A stretch of 64,000 nucleotides of DNA from Bufo bufo (lineage: Eukaryota > Chordata > Amphibia > Anura > Bufonidae): the NCBI RefSeq assembly GCF_905171765.1, contig NC_053390.1, positions 584,252,471-584,316,470 on the forward strand. Direction: 5' to 3'. A program made the translations under genes and the position numbers. The notes below the pieces were generated by a model. It ran no database searches, was not told where the DNA came from, and saw nothing but the letters and a program-made list of their open reading frames with translations. Every line of letters begins with the position of its first letter. Within the stretch, counting starts at the first letter, position 1. This document shows, in pieces, positions 55,533-64,000 of this stretch.

Positions 55533-56578
55533 CACTCACCTAAAGAATTATTAGGAACACCATACTAATACGGTGTTGGACCCCCTTTTGCCTTCAGAAC
55601 TGCCTTAATTCTACGTGACATTGATTCAACAAGGTGCTGATAGCATTCTTTAGAAATGTTGGCCCATATTGATAGGATAGCATTTTGCAGTTGATGGAGA
55701 TTTGAGGGATGCACATCCAGGGCACGAAGCTCCCGTTCCACCACATCCCAAAGATGCTCTATTGGGTTGAGATCTGGTGACTGTGGGGGCCATTTTAGTA
55801 CAGTGAACTCATTGTCATGTTCAAGAAACCAATTTGAAATGATTCTAGCTTTGTGACATGGTGCATTAACCTGCTGGAAGTAGCCATCAGAGGATGGGTA
55901 CATGTTCTCATTCTGTTTACGCCAAATTCGGACTCTGCCATTTGAATGTCTCAACAGAAATCGAGACTCATCAGACCAGGCAACATTTTTCCAGTCTTCA
56001 ACAGTCCAATTTTGGTGAGCTCGTGCAAATTGTAGCCTCTTTTTCCTATTTGTAGTGGAGATAAGTGGTACCCGGTGGGGTCTTCTGCTGTTGTAGCCCA
56101 TCCGCCTCAAGGTTGTGCGTGTTGTGGCTTCACAAATGCTTTGCTGCATACCTCGGTTGTAACGAGTGGTTATTTCAGTCAATGTTGCTCTTCTATCAGC
56201 TTGAATCAGTCGGCCCATTCTCCTCTGACCTCTAGCATCCACAAGGCATTTTCGCCCACAGGACTGCCGCATACTGGATGTTTTTCCCTTTTCACACCAT
56301 TCTTTGTAAACCCTAGAAATGGTTGTGCGTGAAAATCCCAGTAACTGAGCAGATTGTGAAATACTCAGGCCCGTCTGGCACCAACAACCATGCCACGCTC
56401 AAAATTGCTTAAATCACCTTTCTTTCCCATTCTGACATTCAGTTTGGAGTTTAGGAGATTGTCTTGACCAGGACCACACCCCTAAATGCATTGAAGCTAC
56501 TGCCATGTGATTGGTTGACTAGATAATTGCATTAATGAGAAATAGAACAGGTGTTCCTAATAATTCTTTAGGTGAGTG
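55533..56578 (-). mobile_element. Tc1-like element with DD36E spacing
   Basis: Perfect 29-bp inverted termini starting CACTCACCTAAAGAATTATT, flanked by TA (55531-55532, 56579-56580). It was inserted next to a TA microsatellite in the hAT-3 leader. The transposase relic is on the minus strand. I count 36 residues between the position of the second catalytic residue and the Glu. Confidence 0.9.
55565..56434 (-). pseudogene. DD36E-type Tc1 transposase, inactivated
   Basis: Starts with MGKKGDLSNFERG at 56434. A frame lesion near 56375 separates that from the open part at 56272-55565, which has the second helix-turn-helix (TRTTLRRMG) and the first catalytic Asp in NVAWSDESRF. An internal deletion then joins IWRKQNENMYPSS to the second catalytic region, which reads FQQVNAPCH: Val stands where the family has Asp. 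The Glu lies in WPPQSPDLNPIEHLW. Frame lesion, deletion and lost Asp each suffice to inactivate it. Confidence 0.85.
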
Positions 56579-56581
56579 TAT

Positions 56582-57060
56582 ATTGCAGTTGCCTGCCCGT
56601 GTGTGAGAGGCCACAGGCCCACAGACTGTACTGTGTGCACACACTCATATCGGGTGACACAGTACCTTGCAGATTAAAAAGTCATTTAATTTTTTCTCTG
56701 TAATATAATTGCAGTTGCCTGCCAGTGTGTGTCAGGCCTACTGACTGTACTGTGCACACTGCCAGTGCCCACCACTCATATCAGGTGGCACAGTACCTTG
56801 CAGTTAAAAAAGTCATTAAATTTTTTCTCTGTATTATAATTGCAGTTGCCTGCCAGTGAGTGTCAGGCCCACAGACTGTACTGTGCCCACTGCCCACCAC
56901 TCATATCGGGTGGCACAGTACCTTGCAGATAAAAAAGTCATTCCATTTTTTCTCTGTAATAGAATTGCAGTTGCCTGCCAGTGAGTGTCAGGCCCACAGA
57001 CTGTACTGTGCCCACTGTCCACCACTCATATCAGGTGGCACAGTACCTTGCACGCATATT
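56582..57060. repeat. About 127-bp tandem repeats in the hAT-3 leader
   Basis: Four copies starting TTGCAGTTGCCTGCC near 56583, 56711, 56842 and 56966, each with CCACTCATATCGGGTGGCAC and a T-rich end. A further piece with the same CACTCATAT..GGTGGCACAGTA core occurs at 61098-61125. Confidence 0.88.
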
Positions 57061-57128
57061 ACCACTAATCTAAAAAAAAAAGACGCAGAGGCAGGCCACC
57101 CCGCAGGGGCCTTCGTGGTCGTGGTGCT

Positions 57129-60100
57129 GTGATTCCCTTTGGCCCTAGAATAATGCCCAGTGTTCAGAGGCCACGTACCCTGAACTCGAAAAGTTCTGAG
57201 GACATAGTTGACTGGCTAACACAGGACACCCAATCTTCTACAGCTTCCGCTCGGAACCTTGACGCACCATCCTCCTCCAGCTCAGCTTCAGGCACCTCTC
57301 AAGTTACCACACGCCCGCCCGCCACCACCACCAACACTAGCACCACAGCCGCTTCACTTGATCTTTCAGAGGAGTTATTTACACATCAGTTGGAAGAAAT
57401 GAGTGATGCGCAACCATTATTGCCAGAGGATGTAGATAACAGGGATATGTCTCAGTCAGGCAGCATTACACACATGGACGTAAGGTGTGATGATGATGTT
57501 GTACCCTTTGCTGCTTCCTTTGCTGAGCTGTCAGATACAAGTGAAGCAGTTGATGATGACGATGTGTCCGTGGATGTCACGTGGGTGCCCGCTCGAAGAG
57601 AAGAAGAACAGGGGGAAAGTTCAGATGGGGAGACAGAGAGGAAGAGGAGACGAGTTGGAAGCAGGGGGAGGTCGTCGCAAGGAGCTAGTGGCACATTCAG
57701 ACAGCATGTATCGGCACCCGGGGTCAGCCAGACAGCACGCCAATCAACGCATGCTGTTGCCACCACCAGAATTCTGTCATTGCAAAGCTCAGCAGTGTGG
57801 CATTTTTTTTGTGTGTCTGCCTCTGATAACAGCGATGCCATTTGCAAGCTGTGCCAAAAGAAACTGAGTCGTGGGGAGTCCAACACCCACCTAGGTACAA
57901 CTGCTTTGCAAAGGCAAATGATCTCACATCACAAACGCCTATGGGATCAACACATGAGTACAAGCAGCACAGAAACTCAAAGCCACCATCCTCCTGCTGG
58001 TCCAGCATCTTCAGCCACGTAAACCACTGCTGTCCTCCTTGCCCCCTCTCAACCACCCGCCACTCAGCCTCTCACCTTCAGCAGTTCCTGCTCATCTGCC
58101 CATAGTCAGGTGTCTGTTAAGGAAATGTTTGAGCGTAAGAAGCCAATGTCACAGAGTCACCCCCTTGCCCGGCGTCTGACAGCTGGCTTGTCGGAACTCT
58201 TAGCCCGCCAGCTTTTACCATACAAGCTGGTGGAGTCTGAGGTCTTCAAAAAATGTGTAGCTATTGGGACACCGCAGTGGAAGGTACCCAGCCGAATTTT
58301 TTTTCCACAAAAGTCAATCCCCAACCTGTACTCTATTGTGGAAAAGGAAGTCATGGCATGTCTGGCACACAGTGTTGGGGCAAGGGTCTATCTGACCACT
58401 GATACCTGGTCTGCAAAGCACGGTCAGGGCAGGTATATCACGTACACTGTGGATTGGGTAAACCTGCTGACGGCTGCCAAGCATGGAATGCGTGGCTCTG
58501 CAGAGGAGTTGGTGACACCGCCACGACTTGCAGGCAGCCCTGCTGCCACCTCCTCTACTCCTCCTACTCCATCCTCTTCGCTAACCTCCTCGGCTGAGTC
58601 TTGCTCCACATCAACTGCACCCCCCAGCTCCCCAGGGGCTATTCCACATCCCGTATACGACGTCTTGGGGTTGACTTGCCTGAAAGCAGAGAGTCACACC
58701 GGACCAGCACTCCTGTCCGCCCTGAACGCACAGGTGGATCAGTGGCTGATCCCGCACCAACTGGAGATCGGCAAAGTGGTGTGTGACAACGGAAGCAATT
58801 TGTTGGCGGCATTGAATTTGGACAAGTTGACACATGTGCCGTGCATGGTACATGTGTTGAATCTGATCGTACAACGCTTTGTGCATAAGTACCCAGTCTT
58901 ACAGGACGTCCTCAAGCAGGCCAGGAAGGTGTGTGGCCATTTCAGGCGTTCCTACACGGCCATGGCGCACTTTTCCGATATTTAGCGGCGAAACAACATG
59001 CCAGTGAGGCGCTTGATTTGCGACAGCCCGACACGTTGGAATTCAACACTCCTAATGTTCGACCGCCTGCTCCAACAAGAAAAAGCCGTCAACGAGTATT
59101 TGTATGACCGGGGTGCTAGGACAGCCTCTGCAGAGCTGGGTATTTTTTTGCCACGTTACTGGACGCTCATGCGCAATGCCTGTAGGCTCATGCGTCCTTT
59201 TGAGGAGGTGACAAACCTAGTCAGTCGCACCGAAGGCACCATCAGCGACATCATCCCATATGTTTTCTTCCTGGAGCGTGCCCTGCGAAGAGTGCTGGAT
59301 CAGGCCGTAGATGAGAGTGAAGAGGAAGAGTTGTGGTCACCATCACCACCAGAAACAGCCTTATCATCATCGCTTGCTGGACCTGCGGCAATGCTGGAAG
59401 AGGAGTCTGAGGAAGAGGAGTCAGAGGAGGAATGTGGCTTTGAGAAGGAGGAAGACCAACCACAGCAGGCATCTCAGGGTGCTCGTTGTCACCTATCTGG
59501 TACCCGTGGTGTTGTACGTAGCTGGGGGGAAGAACAGACCTTCAATGAGATCAGTGAGGATGAGGAACGGGACATGAGTAGCTCGGCATCCAACCTTGTG
59601 CAAATGGGGTCTTTCATGCTGTCATGCCTGTTGAGGGACCCTCGTATAAAAAGGCTGAAGGAGAACGACCTGTACTGGGTGGCCACGCTACTAGACCCCC
59701 GGTATAAGCAGAAAGTGGCTGAAATGTTACCGAATTACCGGAAGTCGGAAAGGATGCAGCAGTTCCAAAACAAGTTAAAAAGTATGCTTTACACAGTGTA
59801 TAAGGGTGATGTCACAGCACAACGGTAATCTAACAGGGGAAGAGGTGAAAGTAATCCTCCTCCTACCACGACCACGCCGGCAAGGACAGGACGCTTTACA
59901 GATGTGTTGTTGATGGAGGACATGCAGAGCTTTTTAAGTCCTACGCATCACCACAGCCCTTAGGGGTCCACCCTCAGAGAACGACTCGACCGACAGGTAG
60001 CAGACTACCTCGCCTTAACAGCAGATATCGACACTCTGAGGAGCGATGAACCCCTTGACTACTGGGTGTGCAGGCTTGACCTGTGGCCTGAGCTATCCCA

Positions 60101-60206
60101 ATTTGCGATAGAACTTCTGGCCTGCCCCGCTTCAAGTGTCCTGTCAGAAAGGACCTTCAGTGCAGCAGGAGGTATTGTCACTGCGAAGAGAAGTCGCCTA
60201 GGTTAA
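57129..60206 (+). pseudogene. BED-finger hAT transposase, one frame with four stops
   Basis: A continuous frame of 1025 codons interrupted only by TAA 58020, TAG 58983, TAA 59826 and TAG 59961; no frameshift. Order: EDIVDWLTQD; acidic DDDDVSVDVTWVPARREEE; BED finger with SSAVWHFF, CKLC and SHH, in which the first expected His is Gln (LQRQMISHH); VKEMFERKKPM; TTDTWSA with the first catalytic Asp; VVCDNGSN with the second; CMVHVLNLIVQRF; DSPTRWNST; IIPYVFFLERAL; LDPRYKQKV; and the dimerisation domain with SSVLSERTFSAAGG holding the catalytic Glu. The start at 57129 is the first ATG in the frame after the leader repeats; 57152 is an alternative nearby. Catalytic acids are intact, so decay is recent, but the finger and stops make it inactive as read. 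Confidence 0.92.
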
Positions 60207-61283
60207 AAAAGTCTAGATTACCTCACCTTTATTAACATGAATGAGGCATGGATCCCGAAGGGACTGACAGTGGGGGATGCATTTGACTAAAAAAGGCCTC
60301 ATGAGATGCCTTGGGCTAAAAATGGTCCACACACTGCTGTATTTAATCTCTGCATGCCGGATGACTTGCGTGACTTCTCCGCCACCAACTAGGGTTCAAG
60401 CCGCAATGTTTTAGTGCACTTTCTGCCTGGAAAACATAAATTTTTCCGGCCGCTGATACAGCAGCGGCTGCAACAATACCTGATTTTTCAGGCATGTGTA
60501 CATGCCTAATTTTTTTGGCCTCTGGTGCTGCACTGTGGCTGCAAAAACAAAACAAAAAAAAATGCACATACATGATACACAAAAAGGCACATACGTGATC
60601 GTTACCTTGTTGTGGTGAAGGGGCTTGCGTATCACAATGAAGCGATCACCTCTATGAGTGTGTTGGCAATGTTGGCACACCCCAGATGATAAGGTCGTTG
60701 TTTAATTGTGAACAGACTAAAAGCGATCGGCTGGATAATTTTGCATAGAAAAAACATTAATTTTCTTTGTGATCATCTAAGATGATCATTAAAGCCTACT
60801 AGGCCAACAATGGGCCCACACTGCAGAATCATTGTTATCTGGGTCACTTAACTGTCACTGAACTACCTCAGCACAACCATAGGCTTTGAAAAACTGCCAT
60901 CGGCTGCAATCTCCCAAATGTGCGCACGAGCACAGTTATCACTACACCAAGATTTACGCATAGGGGAATAAAATTTATGTCATGAGTGTGTCAACTATTG
61001 ACAACTCTTTGCGGTTGTCTAAAATCTATTCGATACACATCCCCTGATAGGGGACGTAACAGGGATTAAACTGATAAGACTAGTACTACTTAACACACCA
61101 CTCATATAGGGTGGCACAGTACATTGCACGGCGCACGCGCTGTGCCCCAAATTGGAAGTAAGAGGACCGACCAACCATCTTTTTCCATCTCCCGGTTCCT
61201 AAAATATATTCCATACACCGGCCCCTGATAGGGGACAAAACAGAGATTAAACTGGTAAGAACAGATTTTTTTAATAAAAAAAA
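60207..61283. other. hAT-3 3' region with repeated leader-like pieces
   Basis: Non-coding. CCCCTGATAGGGGAC followed by AGATTAAACTG-type sequence occurs twice (about 61040 and 61225). A leader-repeat piece lies at 61098-61125. These mark the beginning of a second, partial hAT copy. Confidence 0.55.
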
Positions 61284-61785
61284 AAGAGGACAGCCTCTGC
61301 AGAGCTGGGTGTTTTTTGGCCGCGTTACTGAACGCTCATGCACAATGGCTGTAGGCTCATGCGTCCTTTTGCGGAGGTGACAAACCTGGTCAGTTAAACC
61401 CAAGGCAACATCATCGACCTCATCCCATATGTGTTTTTTCTGGAGCGTGCCCTGCAAAGAGTGCTGGATCAGGCCGTAGATGAGCATGAAGAGGAAGAGT
61501 TGTCGTCACCATCACCACCAGAAGCAGCCTTGTCGTCGTTGATTGCTGGACCTGCGGCAACGCAGAGAGAGGACTCTGGGGAAGAGGAGTCAGAGGAGGA
61601 AGGTGGCTTTGAGGAGGTGGAAGACCAACCACAGCAGGCGTACCAGGGGGCTTGTTGTCACTTTTCGGGGACCCTTGGTGTTGTACGTGGCTGGGTGGAG
61701 GAAGAGACCTTCAATGACGTCAGTGAGGACAAGGAACGGGACATGGCTAGCTTGGTATCCAACCTTGCGCAAATGGGGAGTTTGC
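61284..61785 (+). pseudogene. Partial second copy of hAT transposase
   Basis: Parallels 59119-59605: ACAGCCTCTGCAGAGCTGGG, then the protein segment FFLERALQRVLDQAVDEHEEEEL and an acidic Glu-rich tract, to DMASLVSNLAQMGS. It differs from the main copy by many substitutions, so it is not a fresh duplication. Together with the leader-like pieces before it, it looks like a second element with a large internal deletion fused into hAT-3. Confidence 0.8.
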
Positions 61786-62264
61786 GGTTGTGCAAATGGA
61801 CTGTTTGCGGTTGTTTGCGGTGCGTTAAACGGGGAGTTTGGTCTGTCAGAGTTTGGTCTGTCACTGTGAAGCGGGGGCGTAACCCTTACACTACCTGATC
61901 GATACAACATCATACCTGATCGTATACACACACTGGATGTTTTAAAGCACGTTATTCCAAACAATTTAGGAATGTTAGGTGATTTATGCCCTTTATGGAT
62001 TAAAACCCGATTCTGCGTCAACTACGTAATTTTCCATGGGAGTTTTGCCATGGATCCCCCTCCGGCATGCCACAGTCCAGGTGTTAGTCACCTTGAAACA
62101 AATTTTCCTTCACTATTGTGGCCAGAAAGAGTCCCTGTGGGTTTTAAAATTTGCCTGCCTATTGAAGTCTATGGCGGTTCGCCCGTTCGTGAACATTTGC
62201 GAAAAACTCACGTTCGCCGTTCGCGAACGGAAAATTTTATGTTCCCGACATCTCTATTAATGAG

Positions 62265-64000
62265 TGCTTTCATAATGGAAGTGCTCATTAGTATTCACAC
62301 CATAAGACGCAGGGACATTTCCCCCCCATTTTAGGGAAAAGAAAAGTGCGTCTTATGGGGCGAAAAATACGGTAAATTTTTCTTCTGAACTCCCCTGATG
62401 TATCTGTGAGATCTTCCATGTCAGGTGCTGTGATACCAGAAGTGAGATATCTCCAAGTCCAAATAAAATATTACTTGTCTCATTCCAGCAGTACTAAACA
62501 TGAGTTTGTCAGGCAACACACTTCAATCTGACTCCTAATGCAGCCAGCAATCATTGAAATTGTAATGATCTACAGAACATTCAGACTTGCTTCACTTTGA
62601 TCAGTACACCTGACTACTGCATTAAAAGTCCACAGCTGTTCAAAGAAAAAAATGTGCGATAATGTCATGGATTCTTTTCAAAGATGAGTTCCTGTTTTAT
62701 TATATTCTGAAACAAATTGCACATATTCACAAACAAATTTACAATTTTGTACAGCATATTAATACAAATAAAACTGCATAAAGTCCACTCCCTCCCAAAT
62801 CAAGTGTCTCTTTGTTTTCAGCTTCTTCCAGGACATGGCATATATATATATTTTTAATGAATGCCAGGAACTTACCTATCAACGATCCAGTACATAGCTT
62901 TTCTAGAAGGCTTGCTATGCTCACCAGCTAAGTACTGGCCTATCAACCTATCAGAGAGTCTGGATGCTGAGCAAAGCAGGTTTTCTACTAAGTGTCTAAT
63001 CCTAGACCCAGGTGAGGATTTAAGTCTGGCATTGTCTGTTTTTGCCTGGGATTTTAGTCCTGGCTCTTGCTAGTTCTGTGAGCTCAGAACTGTGCCACAT
63101 TTCTGTTGCACTTTCCTGTGTACTGACTTAACTTTGACTTGTCTCTGGATTAACCCCTTGTTTAATGATTTGGCTTCAATTGTCTCTCTTGGGGAACTGA
63201 CTTTTGCTTGTCTCTGTATTAACCCCTTGTCTATTGATTTGGCTTCCACTGATTTTCCTGACTTGTACTGCTTTCCTGCTATTCCTTGGCATCTTATTGG
63301 TCTGCAACCTGTGAGGTTGCACCTGTTTTTCTGCTGTCTTACTGTACAGATGTACCTGGGTCCCTAGCAGCCAAACCCAACTGGCCTTGCGGCAGGCTCT
63401 GGTGAGCACTTAAGGTTAGCCTTAGATCTGCTAACCAGAGTGGTGTTGAAAGATAGGTAGCAGATTTAAAGTTTGCTGGAGGTGGCCCTGAACAGTGACC
63501 TCTGTAATATCCCTTACTTCTGTCTTTTACAGTTTTACAAATTAATAAGCTTTTTACTTTGATTTTATATTATTGCCAATGAAAATGCACATGAGAACAT
63601 TTATAGCTTATATAGGATACACTGTTTATGTTTGTAACACAATTGGAGGTTCAAGGTTTCATACAGACAGACTTGATATAAATACAAAGTAAAACTGAAT
63701 ATTTTCAAGGAGAAAATATGCATGAAGATGTTGACTGATTACTCTGCTTCCCCTCAGGAATTTAAAATATTTTCTTCTAAATAGTGTGGATGGTATCAGC
63801 AATACTAGACTATCCAGAGCGCTAACAGGAAGATAAATGTGAAATGCCATCACTAACAACTGAGCACCTGATATTAGCCACTCTTTCCAATTAGCATTAA
63901 TTAGCAGCTACTAATTTCTTGCAAAATTGCTAAAGAGGCCCCAGGTAGTAAAAGTGTAATATCATGTTCTCTTTAAAGCATATGTACAGTAAACTGATAG
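62265..64000. other. End of window, no gene recognised
   Basis: 62285-62370 is the AAGACGCA/GGCGAAAAATACGG repeat. 63134-63245 contains two copies of a 70-bp unit (CTTGTCTCTG.ATTAACCCCTTG). 62860-63480 has LTR-like style but no supported borders. Otherwise probably unique sequence. Confidence 0.4.

Larger units (their letters stand above)
55080..62256 (+). mobile_element. hAT element with exact 8-bp target duplication (hAT-3)
   Basis: Termini TAGAGATGTCCTGAAC and GTTCCCGACATCTCTA are inverted; TTAATGAG flanks both ends exactly (55072-55079, 62257-62264). The leader holds a Tc1-like insertion and about 127-bp tandem repeats. The transposase frame at 57129-60206 follows, then a region with a partial second copy (61060-61785). 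It belongs to the same family as hAT-2 by leader and protein. Confidence 0.92.
54194..62380. mobile_element. Possible outer element enclosing hAT-3
   Basis: AATACCGTATTT near 54210 and AAATACGGTAAA near 62368 are inverted to each other, and the right side continues with AAGACGCA-type sequence common in amphibian repeats. hAT-3 lies inside. No clear target duplication was found, so this is tentative. Confidence 0.3.

Noticed and set aside
62860..63500. Possible LTR remnant near the window end
   Set aside because: Style resembles the gypsy leaders and a 70-bp duplication is present, but no termini, target duplication or coding neighbour supports it.

Overview
The window reads as vertebrate nuclear DNA, most likely from a frog or toad (inference). 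I can support no host gene. Nearly every stretch I can name is a transposable element or a tandem repeat grown inside one. The element mix argues for an anuran: TTAA-flanked T2/Kolobok-like MITEs, TTA-flanked PIF/Harbinger-like palindromes, Tc1-type elements with DD37E and DD36E spacing, BED-finger hAT elements with long repeat-filled leaders, Penelope-like elements with GIY-YIG domains, a chromodomain Ty3/gypsy element and a Gmr1-type Ty3/gypsy element.

Layout. 1-1.5 kb: a non-LTR retrotransposon tail inside a palindromic MITE inside another MITE. 1.6-3.5 kb: an old minus-strand hAT relic. 4.0-24.7 kb: one large minus-strand hAT element (hAT-2). Its 5' terminus is at 24708 and its transposase relic lies at 15.3-11.0 kb. 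It has been loaded with a DD37E Tc1 element (4019-10921) that itself holds a young complete chromovirus (4791-10126), a small hAT MITE, a 38-bp minisatellite leader carrying a deleted Tc1 element and a foldback element, and a Gmr1-type retrotransposon (19299-24628). 24.7-39.0 kb: a decayed chromovirus (gypsy-3), cut by a T2-like MITE, by a truncated Penelope element holding a 4.5-kb TTAA-flanked satellite-like element, and, inside its 3' LTR, by a second Penelope element with an open 867-codon ORF. 39-49 kb: hAT and PIF-like MITEs, a TTAA-type repeat, and unassigned sequence. 49.2-52.2 kb: a broken piggyBac element with both ends, split by a solo LTR whose last ~120 bp resemble 5S rRNA. 53-62.4 kb: a T2-like MITE, a minisatellite and a hAT element (hAT-3) with an exact 8-bp target duplication; its transposase frame is continuous except for four in-frame stops. 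62.4-64 kb: nothing assigned with confidence.

The elements work together only as layers. Target duplications and interrupted frames order the insertions: gypsy-3 before hAT-2 and the Penelope elements; hAT-2 before the DD37E Tc1 and Gmr1 elements; the Tc1 before the young chromovirus. Alignments and LTR comparisons were made by eye; family names rest on motifs I can see.
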